From assembly GCA_037952775.1 (NCBI GenBank), contig JBANAY010000004.1, positions 10,478,001 through 10,542,000 on the forward strand: 64,000 nt of DNA. Reading direction: 5' to 3'. The position numbers and the translations under genes are program-made. This document shows positions 44,569 through 53,968 of this stretch, in pieces. Below the pieces are notes generated by a model. It saw only the letters and a list, made by a program, of their open reading frames with translations, was not told where the DNA came from and did no database searches. The DNA comes from Clonostachys chloroleuca (Eukaryota; Ascomycota; Sordariomycetes; Hypocreales; Bionectriaceae). How positions within the stretch are numbered: the first letter of the stretch is position 1; each line of letters begins with the position of its first letter.

Positions 44569-47111
44569 CACCACAGACCACCATCTCCATCACAGGGCCT
44601 AGTACGCCAGGAAGACTAGATAATGATAGGTCCAATCCGCCACTGTTGAAAAAGGCGCTTCTGCGCCTCGCAATGGCAGTGATGAGGTTAGTTTATGGGG
44701 CCAATACATTCAGACACTTGATACGACTTTGGGTTCCGACAGGTGGTTCGCCTGTAGACACCTAATATACGATCTCGACACGATAGCCGACAGAGATTGT
44801 TAGTATCCAGAGCAATTGATAATTACATAACATAGTTGTAGAGTATAGTGTCTCCTTGCCGATTTCGTTGGACCGTCAACACGTACCCAAAACAACACTC
44901 GTCAATTGCACCCAAGACAAAGTGACTGGGATCGTTGTGGCACGGAAGGCTAATGGTAACAATTGGCTCCGCCTGAACTCGTGAGTGAATCTATCTCGCT
45001 CCTCACATTCTCGTCTCCGGAATGGAGAATCAACGCGTCTTATAAGACTTTAAGCGGCGTGAGATGGAATAAGTGATATATTTGATTTGCTGCATCTTGC
45101 TTTGAGACCTAGACTCGTTCACCTTTAGCAGATTTAGCGAATGGGTTACGGCTAGCAACCCGCGCTCGCTCTTTCCCTCTGGGTCAGTGGCTCGCTTCTC
45201 TATACCATGTATGCCTCTACTTCGGCTATATAGGTTACCATGTACATTTATATACTCTGGAATGTGGTTGTTTGTGTAAAACCTTAGGTAGTGTCTGCAA
45301 GGTGAAGATTTAGTTCGATCTTGGTTTCTCTAACTACCTCAGTGGCGACCTCGGTTTCGCGACAAGTTCCGAAACTTCAGCATATACGTTAATTAAAATT
45401 ATAAACATTCAGGGATTTGTAATGATGAAAATTGCAGAACATTGTCGCTAAGTTATAAGAGATACCACAAGCAGAGCTCGCCGTTCTCTGTCAAGAGATC
45501 TCTAGGTAAACTACCAACCGCGAGAGGTCGGCCCATGACCACTTCTTGTATTGGCCCAACGCAGGTTAAAGACAAGAGCCAAACTCCAAACAATGGGCCA
45601 GACGCTAGAATCTCATCAAATTTATATAATCGCATTTGGGCATTCAGTGACTTGACTTGATTTATTCTATTTCTTTGTCTATGGGCATGTCGAGACACTC
45701 TTGGTCACGAGCTCCAGGCCTATGAAAGGGGACAGAGAGGCTCACATGATGCTGCTACAAAAGGAGACAACACCAAATGGCGCAATGCCTGGCTAGAAGA
45801 ACAGGACAGAATATGTGACTTGACTTCCACAAACACCCGATAATAACAGACATGGAAGGCAATTGCGTGGCCGCCAAAAATCAAGGCCAAGTACAAGCTA
45901 AGCCGTGCAAGGAATTACGGCCTCACAGCAAAGACTGCATGTTCTCAAACTTGCCACAATTTAAGTATCAATCGATAGAGGCCTCTCTGGTGTAGACAGC
46001 TCATTGCCGGCTTGCTCGGTGTAATCGCTGGCCTGGCTCTCGAGCCAGGTCCCCTGCGAGTTCGATGAGCACATGAGCATATTGTTACGAACTTGACATA
46101 GATTGCCAAGATGAAAGAGCGTCACTTTTATCCGCTGTAATTGCGAATGCTCTTCAGCTATACAAAAGGAAAAACGGCTTGCCGTTTCAAAGGAGATTCC
46201 CCTCACATCCCGTCAATATGCCTCTTGTTGACCTTTTCTGGCTCCCGTCTGATCCTAGACTAATCCAGGACCATCAAAGGAAAGTATATGTCAGAAATAT
46301 GGCTCAGCAAGCTCGGCTCTGCCGTTGATTTCTAGCCAGGCAAGGCCGACTTGACCCTCTCTGTACGGAAAAATCATGTTGATTGATAACTAGGGTGATC
46401 CCTCGAACCAAACAAGCGCATCATCCCACGCTTGTAAACTCAGCGTGCTCCCTAGCCTCCCCTAGGGCCGTGCTAATCATGCACTGCCCCGGGTTTCATG
46501 GCACCTAGGTGGAGGCTGTATCGACGTCCGTTGGACTCCACACCATGCGAACGGCTTGAATTTTGTTTTGGTATCAAGCACATCTGTCTGACTGGGAAAA
46601 GGCAGCTAAGTGGAGTCCTCAAGGACGGGTGGCGAGGTAGGTCAGGATTGAGCCAAACTCAGTCCTGGCCGAACACCAGATTGATAAATCAAATTTCCCA
46701 ACTGGAAAAACAGAAAGTCCTTTAATCAAACTGACGATCGAGAACTGGATAAACAGGTCGGACGTCCGACTAGAACCGAATATCCACAACTGCTATAAGT
46801 GGACTGTGGTGGGCATCAACCCATCCTTGCGCTGCAGTTTTTTGGTCACCATCTGGGTCGAATAGTTTCGAAAGTAGGGATCCTTGTGGAGGCAAGAAGA
46901 CACGCGAAAGACTCGATCGGAGATTGTCCCAGCGGCGGACTGGACCCTTGGGTCTGGTATGGAGTGGCAAACTTTCTAGCATGCAAGACCAACATCTCTT
47001 GGTCCAGAGTTCAGATACATCATACTGGTGCGGAGGGTTGCGTCCTTTTTGCTTTCAGCTTGTTATTAACTTTCGATTATATACACCCTCTCTGTCTTAT
47101 CTACTCAATTA
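44569..47111. other. 2.5-kb gene-poor stretch
   Basis: No gene is recognised. The left part (44.57-45.3 kb) is probably non-coding debris of the retrotransposon. Short frames at 45.4-47.0 kb have no motifs. The right end is the 3' flank of FET3. Confidence 0.4.
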
Positions 47112-48924
47112 TTATGATGAAGTCGGAACACCAGCCTTCTTCATGTCCCACAGCCCGTAGACGAAAATACTAGCTACACCCAAAAACGCCGACAAAATGG
47201 TGAAGAACATGGCCGCAATTCCCTTCGGCGTAAACCCATCAGGAATATTGGCCTCCTGTCGCGGCTCGCCGTCAAGGTCCAGAAAGTTCTGCGTGTTCCC
47301 CGCAGCGTTGCCCTCGAACTGAACGCCGGCCGCCCTGCAGACGTCGTAATGCTGCTCAGGGATCTTGAGCGTCTCCTGGATCTTGTCCGGGGCCGAGATG
47401 AATAACATGGCCAGGCCCGAGTCCATATGCCAGTCGATGTGGCAGTGGAAGAGCCACACGCCCGGGTTGTCGGCGACGAAGCGCAGGACCATGTAGCCAC
47501 CCGGTGGAAGGACGACGGTGTCTCGTCTGGGAGGGGTGCTGAGGAATGCTGTGTGGTTGTTGGCGTCAAAGGGGACTGGGTCGACGTCCGCGAGGTTATA
47601 GAAATCAAGACCGTAGGAGGGCTCACGCGCAATCACTTGGAACACGTGGCCATGGAGGTGGAAAGGATGCGCGCCGCTGTCGGCGTTGTTGACGATGACC
47701 TGGACAACGTCGTTTTGCTTGAACACATGCGGGTTTGTGTTGTCACCATAGATGGTTGGGTCGGTGGACAAGTTTCCAGAGGACATGACAGTGTACAGAG
47801 TTGGGACCTTGGGCGCTGTGTATGTGATGTTATCGAAGAATGCGTAGTTGTACCCGTCCATCAGGTTGTTCATGTAGACTGTGACCTCGATCTCGACGTC
47901 TGGGTCGGGAAGAAGGGCCATCTGGTCATGAGGGATAAGGGTCAGGTCATCGAAAGGCGCCAAGTCTGTGCTTTCATCGACGTCAATCACACCTTCAGGG
48001 TGGTCCGCGTTTGAATTGTATTCCAGCCAATTCGTGTTGTTGAGCTGCAAGTCAGCAGGAATAGTATCGAGAAGAGTGGAATCTGCAACAGTGATGATTG
48101 GATAATTTTTATCCGTTTCATTCTTCGTCGTGAGAAGAATCGCGTATCGTTGCGCAGCTGAAAGATACAACATGCTGGCCTCTGTGGGTTCGGTGTAAAC
48201 TCCGTCAATCTCAACAACAGTGAAGTTGTGATCTTGGATGTACAGATATTGACCGACAAACGCACCGACATTGAGGATTCTGATAAGATACGTCGTGTTT
48301 GGCTCAACTTTGATATTTGAGTTCATGGTGTCGTTGAAAAGGAAGGCATTAGGAATAGGCTCCGCCCCGGTGGGGATTATACAGGGACAGGAACTCATGA
48401 GAGAGGTCTTCCAGAAAGTCGTGGTACCAGTCAGACAGGCTGATGGTGAACTCCTTATCATACTGTTTCGCAAAGTATGCATTATCATCGTGAACAATCA
48501 GAGCCTGTCGATAACCATCCGGGTAACAGTAGCCAGTGTGGCAATGGTACCAGTATGTGCCGTTTTGCTCAACGGTGAAATTGTAGGTCATGCTTGAACC
48601 GGGCGGGATTGGGCACTGGGTGACCATCGACGGACCATCCATTTCATTGGTCCCGTTCTGATACATGCCGTGAAAGTGAATTGAGGATGACTTGTCTCCG
48701 AGCCCGTTGTACATGTTAACCACGAGCCGATCGCCCTTGTTCACTTCGATGACAGGCAAAGGCCACTGCCCATTGATGCCCACGACCTTTCGCTCATACA
48801 ACCCATCAGGATTTGCGCTAACCCATGAGACATTGAAGTCGTATGTGACAGTCTTCGCTTTGCAAAATGGAACGATGATGAGAGCAAGGACACTGAGCCG
48901 GTGTGCCCAACCCATGGTAACCAT
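47112..48924 (-). CDS. FET3: Fet3-type multicopper ferroxidase (with a one-base insertion in the assembly)
   Basis: The intronless gene starts at the ATG at 48924 (MVTMGWAHRLSVLALIIVPF is a signal peptide). It has all copper sites: SIHFHGMYQNGTNEMDG, GTYWYHCHTGYCYPDGYRQA, HPFHLHGHVFQVIA and VWLFHCHIDWHMDSGLAMLF. One membrane helix near the C terminus (AAMFFTILSAFLGVASIFVY) is the mark of Fet3-type ferroxidases rather than secreted laccases. Fet3 oxidises Fe(II) at the plasma membrane and hands Fe(III) to Ftr1. The frame breaks once: at a run of four C (48372-48375 on the plus strand) HEFLSLYNP should pass into TGAEPIPNAFLFND. One surplus base explains this, and 1,813 nt minus one is exactly 604 codons. 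With an intact partner next door, a sequencing error or a very recent mutation is likely. In the second copper motif the usual H-S-H is H-C-H. Confidence 0.88.
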
Positions 48925-49082
48925 CTTCCAAGTCTCGCTCCCGAGACCAATACAATGAGTGAATGATGGGACAAGACAGGTAAGAAGATATGATAGGAGG
49001 AAGAGGAGCAAGAGAAGAAGTAAAGAGGAGGGGGATGTATGTTTCCAGCATCCAAAACGAGAGGCGTGTGACTGGCTCAAGC

Positions 49083-49091
49083 TTATCTGAT
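49083..49091 (-). promoter_or_regulatory. SreA-type GATA site 1
   Basis: Plus-strand TTATCTGAT is the reverse complement of ATCAGATAA, an exact match to the iron-regulatory consensus ATCWGATAA. It lies 159 bp upstream of the FET3 start codon. Confidence 0.6.
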
Positions 49092-49175
49092 TTCAGAGTT
49101 GTGTCTAAAATCCATCATTGGCCAATGGCCATCCTTCAGAACTACGAGATTCCTCGTTGAGGGAGGGTGGGCGAC

Positions 49176-49184
49176 TTATCAGAT
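49176..49184 (-). promoter_or_regulatory. SreA-type GATA site 2
   Basis: Plus-strand TTATCAGAT is the reverse complement of ATCTGATAA, the W = T version of the consensus. It lies 252 bp upstream of the FET3 start codon. Confidence 0.6.
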
Positions 49185-49416
49185 GTCCTGGTGCCGAGTC
49201 CCGAGAAAACATACTAGCGGCCCCCTGCCTGAGGCCTTTTCACAGCTGCTCCGAGAGATGTGGTGGGCATTCCCGAGCTTGAGATGCCGAATATGCGGCT
49301 GGCAGCCATCGCCATTGGCTCCGCTGGGTCTGGTGCCGTCCACCTCCGCTCGAAATATCGGGCTAGCAGATGCTAAGCATCGGTAGCAGATCGGTGGAGC
49401 TAATTTGATAAATTTT

Positions 49417-49436
49417 TTATCTGATCATTATCTGAT
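49417..49436 (-). promoter_or_regulatory. tandem SreA-type GATA sites 3 and 4
   Basis: Two TTATCTGAT or ATTATCTGAT copies lie 11 bp apart (49417-49425 and 49428-49436), one helical turn, so both would face the same side of the DNA. They are about 240-255 bp upstream of the FTR1 start. A further plain GATAA sits at 49408. Confidence 0.65.
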
Positions 49437-49672
49437 GATCTTTCTCGTCTGGGCTGGATCGACTGGGCAGGGCACTGCTCGGTTTTCGCGGAAATGGCAT
49501 GTCACCGACTCCACTGGCCGTATCATGCGGCATCAAGCTTCAAGCTCCATTGCCCGGCACGTTTATTTCCGCGCGTAAAGGATGTAAATATCAAAGCTTG
49601 CCTCCTTACCCTCTCCGTGAGTGGTGTGTAGCCTCGCAGAAGATTCATCGCCGTGCTCGCCCGCAACCCACG

Positions 49673-50785
49673 ATGGCGAACAACGTCTTTGCCGTGCAGA
49701 TTTTCTTCATCGTGTTTCGAGAATGTCTCGAGGCCACCATTATCCTCTCCGTTTTGTTCTCCTTCCTCAAGCAATGCCTGGGAGGCCCCGATCAAGACCA
49801 CGCGGTCTATAAGCGGCTCGTGAAGCAGGTATGGGCCGGCGCCATCTCCGGCATCGTCGTCTGCTTAATTCTCGGCGGCGCCTTCATCGGTGTCTTCTAT
49901 GGCCTGGGCAAGGACATTTGGAGCAAGTCGGAAGACCTCTGGGAGGGAATCTTCTATCTCATTGCCTGCGTCATCATCTCCGTCATGGGCCTCGCGCTCC
50001 TCAGAATCAACAAGATGAAGGAGAAGTGGCGCGTCAAGATCGCGCAGGCGCTCGCGCAAAAGACCAAGTCGGCCAAAAAGCGCACCCGGCTGAGCGACTG
50101 GTCCAAACGATACGTCATGTTCCTCCTCCCATTCATCACGACTCTGCGCGAAGGCGTCGAGGCCGTGGTGTTTGTCGGCGGTGTGTCGCTGAGTCTCCCT
50201 GCCACAGCCTTCCCGCTGCCAGTAGTCTGCGGGATCATTGCAGCGCTGATTATCGGCTTCTTCCTCTATCGCGGCGGCAACATGCTCTCGATCCAGGTGT
50301 TCCTGACCATATCGACGGCCGTGCTTTATCTGATCGCGGCTGGCATGTTCTCTAAGGCCATTTTTTATCTCCAAATGCACGAGTGGAACGTGAAGACGGG
50401 CGGCGATGCGGCCGAGACAGGCAGTGGCGCGGGCTCCTACAACATTAAGCAGACGATCTGGCATGTCAATTGCTGCAACCCCGAGACGGACAATGGATGG
50501 GACATATTCAATTCCCTTCTCGGGTGGCAGAACACTGGGACGTACGGGTCGGTGCTCAGCTACATTATCTACTGGATCTTCCTCATCATCACGGTGTGCT
50601 GCCTTCTGTACGAGGAGAAGACCGGGTCGCTGCCGCTTCAGAAGCAGATCATCTCGGTGTTGCTCCGAGTGCCGGGGATTGGCGGGTATATTCGTAGGAA
50701 GCAGGAGGCGGCCAAGACAGACGTTTCGCAGGTTCTAGAGACTGTGCAAGCTGAAGGAATCCTCAATTCCAAGGAGGGAAAGTAG
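49673..50785 (+). CDS. FTR1: Ftr1-type high-affinity iron permease
   Basis: This is an intronless 370-residue gene. The frame is open further upstream, but the ATG at 49673 starts the conserved N terminus MANNVFAVQIFFIVFRECLE. Two R-E-x-x-E iron-binding motifs are present: R-E-C-L-E at residues 16-20 and R-E-G-V-E at about 159-163 within LREGVEAVVFVGG. Seven hydrophobic segments fit the family (for example AGAISGIVVCLILGGAFIGV, LIACVIISVMGLALLRI and VLSYIIYWIFLIITVCC). Length matches yeast and filamentous Ftr1 (about 370-400). It carries Fe(III) produced by Fet3 across the plasma membrane; the two form a complex and each needs the other to reach the surface. The head-to-head arrangement with FET3 and the GATA sites between them support this assignment strongly. 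Confidence 0.95.
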   Translation: MANNVFAVQIFFIVFRECLEATIILSVLFSFLKQCLGGPDQDHAVYKRLVKQVWAGAISGIVVCLILGGAFIGVFYGLGKDIWSKSEDLWEGIFYLIACVIISVMGLALLRINKMKEKWRVKIAQALAQKTKSAKKRTRLSDWSKRYVMFLLPFITTLREGVEAVVFVGGVSLSLPATAFPLPVVCGIIAALIIGFFLYRGGNMLSIQVFLTISTAVLYLIAAGMFSKAIFYLQMHEWNVKTGGDAAETGSGAGSYNIKQTIWHVNCCNPETDNGWDIFNSLLGWQNTGTYGSVLSYIIYWIFLIITVCCLLYEEKTGSLPLQKQIISVLLRVPGIGGYIRRKQEAAKTDVSQVLETVQAEGILNSKEGK

Positions 50786-51171
50786 TCATGTACCAGGAAG
50801 GCAAGCTGAGCTCGCGGTTGGCTAGTACAGATTGTGCGAGATAGACTAGTTGGAATAATGTGCCGCGTCTCACGAATGGGCGTGTGCATTGAAGATTTGT
50901 CGGTGTAGAATAATTTAAATGTGTTGAAGTTGTGCTGTGACGAACATGGACTGACTCTCCGGATCAGAGGGAAGGTTGCTCGCACGTGAACTGGCCCCGA
51001 GAGGTGGCTGCCATTCTGGTCACCTCGACTCTGCCTAACCCTGCTCACACTTCACACTCTCTGTAGGTAGGCTCTTAAACACTGGACAAGAATCTTCCTT
51101 CAATCTAGAAAATGTCAAGTCCTCGTCCTCCTTCTCATTTGAAGTAATTCTGCTCAACTTCGGGTATTGGA
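50786..51171. other. 3' flank of FTR1
   Basis: Presumed 3' untranslated region and terminator of FTR1. Nothing else is recognised. Confidence 0.4.
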
Positions 51172-51468
51172 TCACCGTCCAGAGCAAGAGCCTACGCAAT
51201 CCAAACCATGGTCCGCCGCGTCACCGTCCCATCTCGAATCAGAACCCATTCCCGAAGCAACAACGCCGCAGACAATTCCACAGTGTTGACTCGCCTGCGA
51301 CCTTTGGTCCGCCCCTGTCTTTGCACATCGATTGCCGTACAACATTCCAATATAGCTGAGCCAGTGAGGTCGGCAGCGATGGTCAAGTGGTGCAGCGTCG
51401 ATTGCCTGCCGTAGCTTTTCAACGGCTTGGTTCAGGCGGTCTAACAAAGTCTCCTGGTTCGAAGGTAC
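51172..51468 (-). pseudogene. TPR-repeat scrap, NLR-type
   Basis: A minus-strand frame reads LDRLNQAVEKLRQAIDAAPL, DHRCRPHWLSYIGMLYGNRC. This matches one tetratricopeptide unit of the kind repeated in fungal NLR or CHAT-domain proteins (pattern A-I-E-x-x-R-x-A-V-x-x-x-P-x-D-H-P-x-R-x-x-x-L-x-x-L-G-x-x-L-x-x-R). After it the reading becomes random. No start or neighbouring repeat remains, so it is a relic of a lost gene. Confidence 0.45.
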
Positions 51469-52036
51469 GTCTGCGATCTTGATTCACCAATGTTTCAATG
51501 AAAATGTTGGACCGGAACCGTCGTGAGATATTGTCGGCGAAGCAGATTGCTTTCTTCTGTTAAAGGTTTAGGCGGAAATGGAGACCTTTCCGCATGGCCT
51601 GGAGTCTGGGGTGAGCTATTTCCTTCTTGAATATTCGAGTCCCGCTTGCACGATGCATGGCGAATATGTTTGCGGAGAGCCTCTATGTAGATAGATAGGT
51701 ACGTGTAGGCTTAGCCAACAGATCAGTGAGCGGCAGGGAATATATGTAGGGAATTTACGTATTGACAATAGGCTGAGTCGCCACTTTCCACCAAGGCAAT
51801 ACGTAGAGATCAAGTGTGCTCACAGAAAAAGAAAATCAGTATGTCATTCCTCAATGTCTTGTATCTAGACAGACTCCCCCAAGCGGTGGGTATAAAAAAC
51901 GCCCCATATCCAGGTATCCTATACGTTGCCATGTCCTTTCCTTTCCGAAATTCAATCCCCTAAATCCCAAATCCCAAATCCAAATATAAAGAGAAGATGA
52001 AAAAAAAAAAAAGAGTAATAAAGAAGAAATTGACCT
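51469..52036. other. 3' flank of the F-box/ankyrin gene
   Basis: No gene is recognised. Near 51.96-52.02 kb there is a ccaaatccc-type short repeat and a poly(A) run of 13, just beyond the ankyrin gene's stop; the latter lies on the plus strand. Confidence 0.35.
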
Positions 52037-53968
52037 CTAGTACGTCGAGATCTTCAGATACCGCTGCATCCTCCCCCTGAACCCTGTAACCTTGGCATTA
52101 GCCCCCTTCCTCAAGAGGAGCTCGAACACCACGGGCTGCTTGTGCGTGGCAAGCATGAACGGCGTGTTCCCGTCCCGGTCGGCGATGGAGAAATCGGCGC
52201 CCCTCTCGAGGAGGTAGTCGACGACGCCGGCGTGGCCCCTGGACGAGGCGATGTTGAGCGGCGTCCGCTTGAGGCTGTCCCTGGCGTTGAGGGCGGCGCC
52301 GTGCGCGATGAGCAGCTTCGTGATGGGGACGGACCCCTTGTCGGCGGCGACGTGCAGCGGCGTCGCGCGCGACTTGTCGGACGCGTTGACGAAGGCGCCC
52401 ATCTTGAGCAGCAGCTCGACGACGGGGTACGAGTTGACGGCCACGGCGACCATGAGTGGCGTGCAGCCGCGGGAGTCCTGGACGTTGAACTCGGCGCAGA
52501 AGCGGAACAGGAGCTTCATGATCTCGATGTTCCCCACCAGGGCGGCGTAGTGGGCGGCCGTCTGGCCGTCCGGGCTGGGCATGTTGGTCTTGGCCCCGTG
52601 GTCGAGGAGGACCTGGACGAGGTCGATGGCCTGGCGCTCGATGGCCTCCTGGATGATGGGGACACCGAAGCGATTGACGCAGTTGGGGCTGGCCCGTTGC
52701 TTGAGGAGGTACTCGACGACCTCGAAGGAGTAGTTGTCGAGGGCGCACGCCAGCGCCGTCTCGCCCTGCATGTTCTTGATCCCGACGTTGGCGCCCCGCT
52801 CGACCAGCCTACGGATGACGTCTCCGGCTTCGGGGACCTGGGCGGCGCAGTGCAGCGGCGTCATCTTCTTGATGTCCTGCGCGTTGATGTCCGCGCCGTG
52901 CTTGAGCAGCACGTCCACCAGCTCTACCGAGCCCATGAAGCCGACCATGTGAAGGGGTGTCGCCCCCTTGATGTCGATGACCATCCTGGCGCCGTGCTCG
53001 AGCAGGTATTCGGCGACCAGGGCGGGCTCCTCGGCATTGCGGTCCATCGACAGCGAGTTCTGGCCTTCCTTGCTTAGGGCATTTGGGTTGGCACCCAGAG
53101 ACACCAGCAGCTTGGTCATCTCCAGCTTGCCCAGGTATAGACTCGTGGTGTGTAGGGGTGTGCGCCCAGCTCCGTCTCGGGTGTTGACATCGGCGCCGTA
53201 TCGAGTGGCGAGAAGCTCGACGACATCGCAGAACCCAGCAGAGGCCGCGCTGTGCAGGGCCGTCTCGCCGTCGGGTTCTCTGTACTCGACTCGGGAGCCG
53301 TAGGCGATGAGCTGGTTGATCGTCTCGAGGAAGCTCTCCCTGTCTCGCTGGACGGTGTGGTTTCGAGGGCAGTTCCGGTACGTATGCGGGCTCGCAGCAA
53401 TGGAGAGGGGGATTCGACCGAAGCTGTCCTTGGCGTAGACGTCGGCATCGTACTCGAGGAGGAGGGTGGCGATCTCGTGGCTTCCGTCGTGGGCGGCGAC
53501 GTGGAGCGCGGTGTGTTGGTGGCGGTCGCGAGTGTTGATATTGACCTTGCCGGTCTCAAGCAAGGTCTTGACGATGTCGAAGCAGCCGGACCCGACGGCG
53601 GAGAGGATGGGGAAGCCGCCCTTTTCGTCCCGACTCAGCTGGTCGAAGCCTCCGTAATTGTCCTTGCAGGCCAGGAGGCTGTGGAATACTTCGGAGTCAC
53701 CGATCTCGGCGGCGGTGGTGATGTGGTGTAGCTTGACGAGGTCGATGCCAGCATCAATGGCACGGCGGACGGTCTCGGAGCGTTGGTTCTTGAGTGCCCA
53801 GGTCATTGCCGAACCGTCGTTGTGTAGGTAGTTGTTGCGGTAGAGGTGGGCAGAGGAGGAGCGGAAGGCCCTCCAGCAGGTCCGGCTGAAGGCACTGATG
53901 TCGGCATCGTCGAGGATAGAAACGGAGATGGCCTCCAAGAGCTCGTTCGGGAGGTCGAGCAGCAACAT
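52037..53968 (-). CDS. F-box + ankyrin-repeat protein
   Basis: One GC-rich open frame of 643 residues begins at the ATG at 53968. Residues 1-48 (MLLLDLPNELLEAISVSILD, ADISAFSRTCWRAFRSSSAH, LYRNNYL) form an F-box. From about residue 75 to the end run roughly fourteen ankyrin repeats, many with the consensus core, such as QHTALHVAAHDGSHEIATLL, GETALHSAASAGFCDVVELL, GATPLHMVGFMGSVELVDVL and RATPLHVAADKGSVPITKLL. An F-box for Skp1 plus an ankyrin surface for substrates is the plan of an SCF substrate receptor. The target is unknown. Third-position GC is high, unlike neighbouring intergenic DNA, and produces long antisense frames of up to 311 codons that I discount. Strong start: the F-box follows the ATG at once. 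Confidence 0.9.
   Translation of the reverse strand: MLLLDLPNELLEAISVSILDDADISAFSRTCWRAFRSSSAHLYRNNYLHNDGSAMTWALKNQRSETVRRAIDAGIDLVKLHHITTAAEIGDSEVFHSLLACKDNYGGFDQLSRDEKGGFPILSAVGSGCFDIVKTLLETGKVNINTRDRHQHTALHVAAHDGSHEIATLLLEYDADVYAKDSFGRIPLSIAASPHTYRNCPRNHTVQRDRESFLETINQLIAYGSRVEYREPDGETALHSAASAGFCDVVELLATRYGADVNTRDGAGRTPLHTTSLYLGKLEMTKLLVSLGANPNALSKEGQNSLSMDRNAEEPALVAEYLLEHGARMVIDIKGATPLHMVGFMGSVELVDVLLKHGADINAQDIKKMTPLHCAAQVPEAGDVIRRLVERGANVGIKNMQGETALACALDNYSFEVVEYLLKQRASPNCVNRFGVPIIQEAIERQAIDLVQVLLDHGAKTNMPSPDGQTAAHYAALVGNIEIMKLLFRFCAEFNVQDSRGCTPLMVAVAVNSYPVVELLLKMGAFVNASDKSRATPLHVAADKGSVPITKLLIAHGAALNARDSLKRTPLNIASSRGHAGVVDYLLERGADFSIADRDGNTPFMLATHKQPVVFELLLRKGANAKVTGFRGRMQRYLKISTY

Larger units (their letters stand above)
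48925..49672. promoter_or_regulatory. shared divergent promoter of FET3 and FTR1
   Basis: The 748 bp between the two start codons serve both genes. It contains four exact copies of ATCWGATAA (or its reverse complement), listed separately. In Aspergillus and relatives this is the binding site of the GATA repressor SreA, which shuts off iron uptake when iron is plentiful. The arrangement predicts joint induction on iron starvation. The FET3-side leader has a T/C-rich minus-strand tract. Confidence 0.7.

Noticed and set aside
47427..48014. 195-codon plus-strand frame
   Set aside because: Antisense shadow of FET3; Val/Asp-rich mirror sequence without motifs.
49865..50464. 199-codon minus-strand frame
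   Set aside because: Antisense shadow of FTR1.
52142..53077. 311-codon plus-strand frame opposite the ankyrin gene
   Set aside because: It is a product of high third-position GC in the minus-strand ankyrin repeats; its sequence is a repetitive Val/Asp/Gly mirror with no domain.
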